Source: Candidatus Falkowbacteria bacterium CG02_land_8_20_14_3_00_36_14 (GTDB taxonomy: Bacteria > Patescibacteriota > Patescibacteriia > Patescibacteriales > UM-FILTER-36-11). From it: a stretch of DNA of 47,034 nucleotides. The translations under genes were made by a program, and so were the position numbers. The notes beneath the pieces were generated by a model. That model was not told the DNA's origin. It worked only from the letters and a program-made list of their open reading frames with translations, and searched no databases. Shown here piece after piece: positions 17,089-24,895 of this stretch; within the stretch, counting starts at the first letter, position 1; each line of letters opens with the position of its first letter. The stretch lies in assembly GCA_002781265.1 (NCBI GenBank), contig PETS01000105.1:1-47034 (forward strand), given 5' to 3'.

Positions 17089-17853
17089 ATGAAAAATAAT
17101 TATTTATGTATAATTCAAGCGCGAATTAGTTCAACTCGACTTCCGGGTAAAGTTTTGAAAAAAGTTAACGGTATAACTTTACTTGAGTATGAAATTAAAC
17201 GTGTTAAAAAATCTAAAAAAATAGATAAAATCGTGATTGCCACTTCGGATAAAAAAGTGGATGACATAATAGAGAGGTTTTGTAAAAAAATTAGTATAAA
17301 TTGTTTTCGTGGCTCCGAAGAAGATGTCCTGGATAGATATTATCAATGCGCGCTTAAGTACCCAAAATTTAAAAACATTATTAGGGTAACCGGAGACTGT
17401 CCTTTAATTGATTCGAAAGTAATCGATAAAGTGTTGGTTTTTTTTGAAAAAGGAAAATATGATTATGCAAGCAATGTTTTAGAAGAGACTTATCCGGATG
17501 GTATGGATATAGAAGTATTTTCTAAACCCGCCCTGGAAGACGCTGCAAGAAACGCCATGCTTCTTTCTGAGCGGGAACATGTTACTTTGTATATAAGAAA
17601 TAATAAAAAATTCAAAAAGGGAAGCATTAAGGCAAAAAAAGATTATTCAGGTTTCCGTTTAACTGTTGATAATCAAGATGACTTTGCAATAATAAGATTT
17701 TTAATAAAAAATACTGAGCCGAATGCGAATTTTTTAGATTATATTTCTCTACTGACAAAAAATCCAAAAATAATGTTAAAAAATATGCATATTATTAGGA
17801 ATGAAGGCTTATTAAAGTCGCTAAAAGAAGATAAAATAGTTAAAATTTTTTAA
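17089..17853 (+). CDS. SpsF-like cytidylyltransferase (PseF role likely)
   Basis: A 254-residue nucleotidyltransferase of the SpsF branch of the acylneuraminate cytidylyltransferase family. The N-terminal CTP-binding motif is IIQARISSTRLPGKVLK. Further conserved parts are RGSEEDVLDRYY, RVTGDCPLIDSKVID and LRLTVD-like FRLTVDNQDD near the end. It activates a nonulosonic acid as its CMP derivative, the last cytoplasmic step before transfer. In clusters with pseB, pseC and pseI, SpsF-type enzymes probably take the PseF role. It is followed by a convergent transporter gene that overlaps it by four bases. Confidence 0.85.
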   Translation: MKNNYLCIIQARISSTRLPGKVLKKVNGITLLEYEIKRVKKSKKIDKIVIATSDKKVDDIIERFCKKISINCFRGSEEDVLDRYYQCALKYPKFKNIIRVTGDCPLIDSKVIDKVLVFFEKGKYDYASNVLEETYPDGMDIEVFSKPALEDAARNAMLLSEREHVTLYIRNNKKFKKGSIKAKKDYSGFRLTVDNQDDFAIIRFLIKNTEPNANFLDYISLLTKNPKIMLKNMHIIRNEGLLKSLKEDKIVKIF

Positions 17854-18722
17854 AAGCTGAAGCCGATTATTATGCCGCCGGCAATTCCCAGTAACAACGC
17901 GATAATTTCAATTTTAGAAATTTGTTTTATTTCTTTAAAAATAAATAAGCCGATTAAGACCGGGAAAATCATTCCGCTGGCCATAAAAATTGGCTGGATA
18001 ACCATAATCGGGGCGCGCTCAAAAGCACTGTAAGAAAGAAGAAGAGATGTCCATATAAATAATGCGATGCCAAAAGCATTTAGCGATTCTGTTGAATGTA
18101 ATTTATAATTATTTTTCTCTTTTTTAGTTAATTTAAAAATAATAAGAGAACCAATCCATGAAGAAAGATACCAGGAAATCCCGAATCCCGTAAATGATAA
18201 GCCCTCCAAGGCAAAGTAGCGCATAAAAAAGGCGACCAATCCCCAAATAAGAGTGTAAATTGTAATCCAGACAAAAAGTTTTTTGTGCGAATCTTGCTTC
18301 TCAATTTTTCTATTTTTAATAATTAATAGTATAACTGCGCAAATAGTTGATAAAATGCCCAGGAGAAGCAAAGGATTAAGAAATTGCAATTCATTGAGAA
18401 AGATAAAACCAAGGAATAAAGCAAAAATATCACTTATGGGCATGAAAATAGATGATTTGCTTTGGCTTATCTCTATAGCGCGCATATGGCTGGAAAAAGC
18501 TAAGCTATTGAAAAAGCCGAGAATAACTACCAGAAAAATAGCCGGAGAAAAAATAAATTTTTTTGTATACAAAAGCAGGGTAAGTGAAAAAATAACGCAG
18601 AATGTATATATTAAAAATTGTTGTTTGTTTTTTAAAGAAGAGTCAGCTACTTTTTTAAAAAAGACAGGATTTAGGATATTGCCGATAATTATCCTTAAAA
18701 TAACCGCTATTTGCCAAGTCAT
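17850..18722 (-). CDS. EamA/DMT-family transporter
   Basis: A 290-residue membrane protein with about ten hydrophobic helices in two repeats, the EamA (drug/metabolite transporter) layout. The second helix pair contains the family-like pattern IFALFLGFIFLNE near the middle of repeat one and PVLIGLFIFKE near the end of repeat two, each with the characteristic Glu. It runs against the cluster direction and converges with the cytidylyltransferase gene. Possible substrates include sugars, amino acids or lipid-linked 4-amino sugars. The function in the glycan pathway is not established. Confidence 0.8.
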   Translation of the reverse strand: MTWQIAVILRIIIGNILNPVFFKKVADSSLKNKQQFLIYTFCVIFSLTLLLYTKKFIFSPAIFLVVILGFFNSLAFSSHMRAIEISQSKSSIFMPISDIFALFLGFIFLNELQFLNPLLLLGILSTICAVILLIIKNRKIEKQDSHKKLFVWITIYTLIWGLVAFFMRYFALEGLSFTGFGISWYLSSWIGSLIIFKLTKKEKNNYKLHSTESLNAFGIALFIWTSLLLSYSAFERAPIMVIQPIFMASGMIFPVLIGLFIFKEIKQISKIEIIALLLGIAGGIIIGFSF

Positions 18723-18731
18723 AGAAATTTA

Positions 18732-18761
18732 TTGATTTATTGGTTATGACATAATTATATA
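18732..18761 (+). promoter_or_regulatory. Probable promoter of the intein-containing gene
   Basis: TTGATT at 18732-18737 is followed after 18 bases by TATATA at 18756-18761. The start codon of the aminotransferase gene is at 18787, leaving a short leader. The interval lies between divergent genes, where a plus-strand promoter is needed. The -35 matches the TTGATT boxes seen at 34010 and 40697. The -10 is less perfect. Confidence 0.45.
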
Positions 18762-18786
18762 TTAAAAAATAAATTAAACAAGCTTA

Positions 18787-21069
18787 ATGTACAGATTCAA
18801 TAAAAGCCATCAATTTTTTAAAAAAGCAAACAAAATCATTCCTTTAGCATCCCAGACTTTTAGCAAGAGTTATTTGCAGTATATTAAAGGACAGGCACCA
18901 TTGTTTGCTGTCCGTGCCAAGGGAGCGCGCATTTGGGATATTGACGGCAATAAATATATTGATTTTATCAACGGACTTTTACCGGTTATTTTAGGATATC
19001 AAAATCTGGCAGTTGATGATGCAATAAATAGGCAGTTAAAAAAAGGCATTGTTTTTTCTTTGTCATCGCCGCTGGAGTATGAATTGGCTGAACTTCTGAT
19101 AAAACATATTCCTTGCGCTGAAATGGTTAGGTTCGGCAAAAACGGATCTGATGTTACTACCGGCGCCGTACGTCTTGCGCGGGCTACAACCGGACGCGAC
19201 CATGTCGCTGCTTGTTATGATAAAGAAACAGAAATACTAACTAAAAGTGGATTTAAAAAATTTAAAGATTTAGATGATAATGAAATAGTAGCTACTCTTA
19301 ATCCTAATACAGGTTATTTAGAATATCATCAAATTTATGCCAAAATAAAATATTATTTCACGGGCAAAATGATTCATTTTCTAGGGCAGAGAGTTGATTT
19401 GCTGGTAACGCCTGATCATAGAATATATAGAAAATTCAGATTAAGAACGGGGCATCATTTTAAAATAGAAGATGCTAATGATGCCTTGAAACGCAAAACC
19501 ATTACGCAAATGACATCAATGTGCAAGTGGAAAGGGAAAATAAAGAATAAATTTTCTATCCTTAAAATAAATCAAACTAGACCGGCAAAAGGCGTTAATT
19601 TTTTTTCAGTCAAAGAATTTGTTAGATTTATGGGTTGGTATCTATCCGAAGGATTTTGCATAGAGCAGAAAAGGGGCAGATACGAAGTATGTATTGCGCA
19701 AGATGAAAAGAATGAAAGAAAAAGTCAAGAGATATTTACAGTGATTAAAAAATTAGGATTTAAACCTTATAGAAATAACCACCATATTTGTTTTAACTCT
19801 AAAGAATTAGTTCAGTATCTTAAGCAATTTGGAAGGTGTAAAGATAAATATATTCCAGAATGGATTAAGAATTTGCCAAAAGATTGTTTGTCTATATTCG
19901 CAGATACAATGATAAAGGGAGATGGTACTTTTGAAAATGGCAGAATAAGAAAATTTTATTCTACCTCTCGTAAATTAATAGATGGAATGCAAGAATTATT
20001 GTTAAAGATTGGTTATTCAACGACAATCTCTGAATATAAAAATACAGGTTTTTCTAAAAATAAAATATATCATTTAAATATTAGCCAAGAGAGATTTTTA
20101 GGATGTTGGTCAAAGGAAAAATATTATAAAGGCAATGTTTATTGCATTAGCGTGCCGAATCATATTATTTTAGTAAGGCGTAATGGTAAAATTATTTGGT
20201 CAGGGAATTGCGGTTACCACGGCTGGCATGACTGGTATATCGGTTCCACCGCGAGAAATTTAGGCGTACCCAAAAGTACGCAAAAGCTCACCCATAAATT
20301 TGAGTACAATAATATTAAATCTTTGGAAAAAATATTTAAAGAAAATAAAAATAAAGTGGCGGCCGTGATAATGGAGCCGATGAATTACATTGAGCCGGAG
20401 AAAAACTTTTTGCAAAAAGTGAAAACGTTAGCGCATAAAAACGGCGCGCTTTTGATTTTTGACGAAGTGATTACCGGTTTTCGCTTTAGCTTGGGCGGAG
20501 CGCAAAAATTATTCGGCGTAACGCCTGACTTGGCCGCGTTCGGAAAATCAATGGCCAACGGCATGCCGATATCGGCTTTGGTGGGCAAGAAGAAATATAT
20601 GAAAAAAATTGAGGACATTTTCTATTCATTTACTAACGGCGGAGAGACGTTGTCCATAGCCGCCGCCATCGCCACCATTAAAGAAATGGAAAAAAAGAAA
20701 GTTATTGAACATATTTGGAAGCTTGGTGCGTATTTAATAAAAGAAACAGATAAATTAATTAAGAAAAATAATTTGGAAGAAGTAATAAAAATTAAAGGTA
20801 AGCCGTGCTGGAGTTTGATGTTCGCTTATCCTTATGGAAAATATTCAGATTTGGAAATAAAAAGTTATCTGCAGCAGGAATTGATTCAAGCCGGTTTTCT
20901 TTGGTACGGTCAGCATAATATGAGTTTTAGCCATACGAAAAAAGATATTAGCGGCTTAGTCAGCGCTTATGCGAATATTTTTCCTAAATTAAAAGAACTT
21001 TTAGATAAGGATAAATTAAGAGGAGCTTTAAATGGCGAACCGATTACTAATATTTTTAAAGTACGATAA
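18787..21069 (+). CDS. Class-III (GSA-type) PLP aminotransferase interrupted by an intein
   Basis: A 760-residue precursor. Residues 1-142 and 475-760 together form a 428-residue class-III aminotransferase of the glutamate-1-semialdehyde aminomutase type. Visible parts are IWDIDGNKYIDFING, FGKNGSDVTTGAVRLARATTG, CGYHGWHDWYIG, the PLP-binding Asp in LLIFDEVITGFRF and the PLP lysine in AAFGKSMANGMP (Lys587 of the precursor, Lys255 after splicing). Residues 143-474 are an intein. Such aminotransferases recur in sugar clusters with SpsF and NeuB/PseI homologues, so it probably aminates a sugar or related keto compound rather than making aminolevulinate; no other heme gene is present. Enzyme activity requires splicing, because the intein breaks the motif that contacts PLP. 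The next gene starts at the last base of the stop codon. Confidence 0.93.
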   Translation: MYRFNKSHQFFKKANKIIPLASQTFSKSYLQYIKGQAPLFAVRAKGARIWDIDGNKYIDFINGLLPVILGYQNLAVDDAINRQLKKGIVFSLSSPLEYELAELLIKHIPCAEMVRFGKNGSDVTTGAVRLARATTGRDHVAACYDKETEILTKSGFKKFKDLDDNEIVATLNPNTGYLEYHQIYAKIKYYFTGKMIHFLGQRVDLLVTPDHRIYRKFRLRTGHHFKIEDANDALKRKTITQMTSMCKWKGKIKNKFSILKINQTRPAKGVNFFSVKEFVRFMGWYLSEGFCIEQKRGRYEVCIAQDEKNERKSQEIFTVIKKLGFKPYRNNHHICFNSKELVQYLKQFGRCKDKYIPEWIKNLPKDCLSIFADTMIKGDGTFENGRIRKFYSTSRKLIDGMQELLLKIGYSTTISEYKNTGFSKNKIYHLNISQERFLGCWSKEKYYKGNVYCISVPNHIILVRRNGKIIWSGNCGYHGWHDWYIGSTARNLGVPKSTQKLTHKFEYNNIKSLEKIFKENKNKVAAVIMEPMNYIEPEKNFLQKVKTLAHKNGALLIFDEVITGFRFSLGGAQKLFGVTPDLAAFGKSMANGMPISALVGKKKYMKKIEDIFYSFTNGGETLSIAAAIATIKEMEKKKVIEHIWKLGAYLIKETDKLIKKNNLEEVIKIKGKPCWSLMFAYPYGKYSDLEIKSYLQQELIQAGFLWYGQHNMSFSHTKKDISGLVSAYANIFPKLKELLDKDKLRGALNGEPITNIFKVR
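19213..20208 (+). mobile_element. Intein with LAGLIDADG (DOD) homing endonuclease domain
   Basis: 332 residues from Cys143 to Asn474 of the aminotransferase precursor. Block A is CYDKETEILTKSGF, with Cys as residue 1. Block B is VDLLVTPDHRIY, with the Thr-x-x-His. The endonuclease motifs are FMGWYLSEGF (block C), KYIPEWI (block D) and SIFADTMIKGDGT (block E), with Glu and Asp in the catalytic acid positions. Block F is VYCISVPNHIILVRRNGK and block G is IIWSGN followed by Cys475 as the +1 residue. The penultimate residue is Gly rather than the usual His, as in some phage-type inteins. All blocks are present, so splicing and possibly homing look intact. The exteins join as GRDHVAA and CGYHGWHDW, a conserved family motif. 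Confidence 0.93.
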
Positions 21070-21689
21070 TGAATAATTTAATAGCAGTATTAAGCACGGG
21101 CTTAAAAAAAAATAAAGATGGGAAGTGGCGCAATACTAATATTGATGAGGCGGATGAACAATGGGGAGCTCCCGGGGGATACCTTCGTGTATTAGCCGCA
21201 AGTTATTTATATAAGGATAGCCCAGACCAATTTATTGTCGCTAGTGGGGGAAAGGGTTGGGAAATTAGTGATGATAATCGACCCCTTTTATGCAAAGTAA
21301 TAAAAGAAGAGTTAGTTAATTTAGGTGTACCAGAAAAAAATATTATTGAAGAAAGAGTTTCTGATAAAACTTTTGGACAATTATGGGAATTACAAAAAAT
21401 TATTATAAATAAAGAAATTAATAAACTTATTATAATTTCTAATATATATCATTTGCCAAGAATACAGGCAATGATTGAAAATATTTCTAAGTTATCTAGA
21501 TTAAAAAAGCTATTAAGTAAAGATAAATTAAAAATAGAAGCAGCAGAAGATATTTTAATGGTAAACGACTCTAAAGAATGGCAAAATAAAATTAAGAATG
21601 CTTATAAGAGCGAGAGAATGAAAAAAATAATTAAAATTGAAAGGCAAGGCGTTAAACAAATTAGAGAAGGAACATATAAATATAGATAA
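21069..21689 (+). CDS. YdcF/SanA-like DUF218 protein
   Basis: A 206-residue protein of the DUF218 fold. A phosphate-binding-type loop IVASGGKGWE, the segment DKTFGQLWEL and the SNIYHLPRIQAM motif (the family S-x-Y-H-x-x-R) are visible. Family members include ElyC, SanA and YdcF. They are linked to envelope polysaccharide metabolism, but their reactions are poorly defined. It overlaps the aminotransferase gene by one base and ends one base before the pseI start. In this setting it may act on a glycan intermediate; this is inference. Confidence 0.75.
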   Translation: MNNLIAVLSTGLKKNKDGKWRNTNIDEADEQWGAPGGYLRVLAASYLYKDSPDQFIVASGGKGWEISDDNRPLLCKVIKEELVNLGVPEKNIIEERVSDKTFGQLWELQKIIINKEINKLIIISNIYHLPRIQAMIENISKLSRLKKLLSKDKLKIEAAEDILMVNDSKEWQNKIKNAYKSERMKKIIKIERQGVKQIREGTYKYR

Positions 21690-21690
21690 T

Positions 21691-22755
21691 ATGGAAAATA
21701 TAACAATAAAAACCCCAAAAGGGAAAAGAAAAATCGGCTCAGGCAATCCTACATTTATAATTGCGGAGATGTCTGGTAACCACAATCAGGAAATTAAACG
21801 AGCTTATAAGATTATTGACGCCGCAGCTTATGCTGGAGCGGACGCAATTAAGTTGCAGACATATACTCCGGATACAATTACCATTAACTGTGATAAAAAA
21901 TATTTTCAAGTTAAAGTTAATAAAGCTTGGAAAGGGCAGACACTGTATAATTTATACAAAAAAGTATATACTCCGTGGGAATGGCAGCCAAAATTAAAAA
22001 AGTACGCGGAGAAAAAAGGATTGGTTTGTTTTTCCACGCCGTTTGACAATACCGCGGTTGATTTTTTGGAAAAAATGAAAGTAAGTTTGTATAAAGTCGC
22101 CTCTTTTGAAGTGATTGACATTCCCTTATTAAAAAGAATCAGCAAGACAAGAAAGCCGGTAATTATGTCGCGTGGCATGGCTTCGCTTGATGAAATTAAA
22201 TTAGCTATTAAAACATTAAAAAATAATGGTTGTCCAGCCGTGGCTATTCTTCATTGCGTCAGTTCTTATCCGGCAAAGGCGGAAGAAATGAATTTGGCGA
22301 CCATTCCCGACTTGGCTAAAAAGTTAAAAACGATTGTCGGCTTATCTGATCATAATTTGAATTCAGCGATAACAATAGCGTCAGTGGCATTGGGAGCGAA
22401 GATCATTGAAAAGCATTTAACTCTGGCGCGCGCGGACGGCGGCGCGGACGCGGCTTTTTCCCTTGAACCGGATGAATTTAAAATAATGGTTGAGGGGGTA
22501 AGGCAGGTGGAGATTGCAATTGGCAAGCCAAGTTACGGGGCCGGAATAAAAGAGTCGGGGAATGTTATATTTAGAAAGTCATTATTTGTTGTCGGCAATA
22601 TTAAAAAAGGAGAAAAATTTACGGAAAAAAATGTGAAATCAATCAGGCCCGGGCACGGCTTGGAGCCGAAATATTACGATAAGATACTGGGTAAGACCGC
22701 GAAGATGGATATAGAAAAAGGCACGTCGCTTTCATGGAATCTGGTAAAGAGATAA
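21691..22755 (+). CDS. pseI: Pseudaminic acid synthase, PseI-like
   Basis: A 354-residue NeuB-family synthase that condenses a 6-deoxy diamino-hexose with phosphoenolpyruvate to give a nonulosonic acid. It begins ITIKTPKGKRKIGSGNPTF and has IIAEMSGNHNQ, ADAIKLQTYTPDT, ILHCVSSYPA, VGLSDHNLN and IEKHLTLARADGGADAAFS, the normal metal- and PEP-site segments. An SAF (antifreeze-like) domain closes the protein (FRKSLFVVGNIKKGEKFT to the end). The TIxTPxG and SGNHNQ signatures favour PseI over NeuB or LegI. I chose ATG 21691; an in-frame ATG at 21637 lies inside the previous gene and adds residues without homology. Confidence 0.92.
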   Translation: MENITIKTPKGKRKIGSGNPTFIIAEMSGNHNQEIKRAYKIIDAAAYAGADAIKLQTYTPDTITINCDKKYFQVKVNKAWKGQTLYNLYKKVYTPWEWQPKLKKYAEKKGLVCFSTPFDNTAVDFLEKMKVSLYKVASFEVIDIPLLKRISKTRKPVIMSRGMASLDEIKLAIKTLKNNGCPAVAILHCVSSYPAKAEEMNLATIPDLAKKLKTIVGLSDHNLNSAITIASVALGAKIIEKHLTLARADGGADAAFSLEPDEFKIMVEGVRQVEIAIGKPSYGAGIKESGNVIFRKSLFVVGNIKKGEKFTEKNVKSIRPGHGLEPKYYDKILGKTAKMDIEKGTSLSWNLVKR

Positions 22756-22758
22756 AAT

Positions 22759-23226
22759 ATGGAAAACATCAAAGTTAGAAAAGTTAAAAGAGAAGATTCA
22801 AAAAGGATTTGGGAGATTAGAAATCATCCGCTGGCGCGGCAGAATTCCAATAATCAGGAAGAGACGCCGTTTGCCAAACATAACCAATGGTTTGAAAATA
22901 AATATTTTCGCGGTGGCGATAATCATTGTTTTGTTTTGGAGGGTGAGGGAGAGGTGGTTGGGTATTGTCGGTTTGATTTTGACAGCGACAATTATAACTA
23001 TGTTGTTTCAATCGCCGTTGACGCCGATTATCAGGGAATAGGGCTGGGCAAAGCGCTGCTTAGCGAAGCTTTGGAAGCTTTTGGTGTGCGGGGAAAAGAA
23101 GTGGTCGCGCAAACCCTCAAAAATAATATCCTGTCCGGAAAATTTTTTAAAAAAAATAATTTTAAAATATTTAAAGAAGATGATAATAGCTATTATTTTA
23201 AATATAAAAATAGACTTGTTGTTTAA
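22759..23226 (+). CDS. GNAT acetyltransferase, PseH-like
   Basis: A 155-residue single-domain GNAT enzyme. The acetyl-CoA loop is DYQGIGLGKALL (Q-x-x-G-x-G). The substrate half has the RKVKREDSKRIWEIRNHPLARQ start common to PseH and RimJ-like enzymes. Following pseI directly, it fits N4-acetylation of the UDP-4-amino sugar made by PseC. RimI-like activity cannot be excluded from the sequence. There is a three-base gap to pseI. After it the tight gene packing is broken by a structured 153-base intergenic region. Confidence 0.75.
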   Translation: MENIKVRKVKREDSKRIWEIRNHPLARQNSNNQEETPFAKHNQWFENKYFRGGDNHCFVLEGEGEVVGYCRFDFDSDNYNYVVSIAVDADYQGIGLGKALLSEALEAFGVRGKEVVAQTLKNNILSGKFFKKNNFKIFKEDDNSYYFKYKNRLVV

Positions 23227-23230
23227 TAAG

Positions 23231-23336
23231 ATTTCGTGGCGAAATGAAGAAATTTTGAGCGAAAAATTAGAAAAGCGACGATGTTTATATGCTAATATAA
23301 ACAGAGGACCTTTTATAATTTTACGCTCAAAATTTC
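23231..23336. other. Nested hairpin region between genes
   Basis: Three perfect inverted repeats lie in the 153-base gap. ATTTCG/CGAAAT with a TGG loop (23231-23245) comes first. GAAATTTTGAGCG (23249-23261) then pairs with CGCTCAAAATTTC (23324-23336). Inside that long stem, GTTTATAT/ATATAAAC with loop GCTA lies at 23283-23302. This is the only sizeable gap in the run 10216-32546 between same-strand genes apart from those around the minus-strand insertions. It could be a structured leader of the capsule-like gene, a small mobile palindrome or a processing site. No known RNA family is recognised. Confidence 0.6.
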
Positions 23337-23379
23337 AAATTGCGGCAGAAAGATTATTAAGCGACAAGTCTAATAGTTT

Positions 23380-24891
23380 ATGCCAAATTTGAAAGGAAAA
23401 AAAATATTAATTTTTCAGCAAAGAGGCTGGGGTAGGCGCATCGGCCGTTTTTTGGCCGCGAAATTATACGCCGAAGGATGCAAGTTGGCGGCTTTGACTT
23501 TTAAAAATACAACACATGAATTAATAGTTAAGCAGGATGATGCCAAATATGAAATGATAATCAGCAATGACAAAATTATGAGTCGACCAAAAGATTATTT
23601 AGGGGGAGACAGATATTCCTTAAAGGAAATTTGCGATAAAATCGGAGTGGATTCAATATGGCCGATAGTTTCTACCCTTAGAAATCATGTGAGGTCGTAT
23701 AAAGATAAATATTATTACAGTTTTAAGCAAAACGTTTCTGATGAGGAAATTATTGATTATATAATGGCTGTTTATAAGTATATGAATATTTTTTTTCATG
23801 AGTTTAAGCCAGATGTAATTATTACGCCTAATTTTGTTTCATTCCCTCACGTTATGTTTAATTTGTACGCTAGAAAGCTAAATATCCCGATATTCGCTAT
23901 TACGGATAGTAAAATTAGTGGCTATTATATATTTACTTATGATTATAACGATAGCGACGGGCCATTTTACAGGAGAGTTGATGAGCTTAATTCTGGGAAA
24001 GTTGAAACTGAAAACAGGAAAAAGGCCAAGGAGTATATCAGAGAGTTTAGGGAAAATTTTAAAAAACCCGATTATATGGGCGATAACGAAAGCGAGCCGT
24101 CAATGCTACAAAAAATAAAGAAAGAATTATCGCCGTATGCACAAATAATCCGTTGGTACCTCAAGAAGCAAATTAATGTGCTGGAAAGCACCGGCATTAC
24201 CATTGATTATAAGCCGCCAAGAATTATTCTAAGGGATCATTATTGCCATGAACGCTATAAAAAATTTATGGAACATTATTCTTATTATCCTTTTTCCAAG
24301 GTAAAAAAGTTTGTTTATTTTCCGTTGCAATTCCAACCGGAAGCCACGATTGACGTGATTTCTCCACGCTTTAACAATCAAATAGAAACGGCAAGGCAGG
24401 TTGCTATGTCTTTGCCCGGCGATTACACTCTTGTCGTGAAAGAGCATCCGGGAATGGTTGGTTTAAGGCCGCCGTCTTATATTAAAAAAATAGATAGGAC
24501 GCCTAATATTAAATTAATAGATTATAAAATAACCAGTGAAGAAGTCCTAAAAAAAACTGATTTAATAATATCTCCCAGCGGAACAACAATCGCCGAAGCC
24601 GCTTTCTTTAAAAAGCCGGTTATTCAGCTGGGAAATTTGGGAACTACCTTGAAACTACCGAATGTGTTTAAATATACGGATATGACTTCCTTGCCTAAAA
24701 AGATAAAAGAAGTTTTAGAAGTTAATTTAAATACTAATGATTACGAGAGGAGGCTTGAAAATTATGTTGCGGCTGTTTTTGACGTTACATTTAATTTTAA
24801 TTACATTAAAGCATGGGAAAAGGGAACAGGAGATTTGGAAAAACTTTGGGTTTTTTATAGAAAAGAAATAGAAAATAGTTTAATAAATTAA
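23380..24891 (+). CDS. Capsule-polysaccharide-synthesis-like glycosyltransferase
   Basis: A 503-residue cytoplasmic protein. The N-terminal strand ILIFQQRGWGRRIGRF is followed by a helical region, and the C-terminal half resembles KpsS/LipB-type capsule proteins (Capsule_synth). Visible landmarks are VYFPLQ-like FVYFPLQFQPEATID, TARQVAMSLPGDYTLVVKEHP and DLIISPSGTTIAEAAFFKKPV, the usual GT-B donor-site layout with SGT and E residues. Related enzymes add Kdo or other acidic sugars to lipid acceptors. With a nonulosonic acid pathway next door, a transferase of the CMP-activated sugar is a fair hypothesis, not proven. The preceding gap is structured. Confidence 0.7.
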   Translation: MPNLKGKKILIFQQRGWGRRIGRFLAAKLYAEGCKLAALTFKNTTHELIVKQDDAKYEMIISNDKIMSRPKDYLGGDRYSLKEICDKIGVDSIWPIVSTLRNHVRSYKDKYYYSFKQNVSDEEIIDYIMAVYKYMNIFFHEFKPDVIITPNFVSFPHVMFNLYARKLNIPIFAITDSKISGYYIFTYDYNDSDGPFYRRVDELNSGKVETENRKKAKEYIREFRENFKKPDYMGDNESEPSMLQKIKKELSPYAQIIRWYLKKQINVLESTGITIDYKPPRIILRDHYCHERYKKFMEHYSYYPFSKVKKFVYFPLQFQPEATIDVISPRFNNQIETARQVAMSLPGDYTLVVKEHPGMVGLRPPSYIKKIDRTPNIKLIDYKITSEEVLKKTDLIISPSGTTIAEAAFFKKPVIQLGNLGTTLKLPNVFKYTDMTSLPKKIKEVLEVNLNTNDYERRLENYVAAVFDVTFNFNYIKAWEKGTGDLEKLWVFYRKEIENSLIN

Positions 24892-24895
24892 TTTT

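Noticed and set aside
21637..21690. Longer start of the pseI frame
   Set aside because: It overlaps the DUF218 gene and adds 18 residues unlike PseI; ATG 21691 is one base after that gene's stop.
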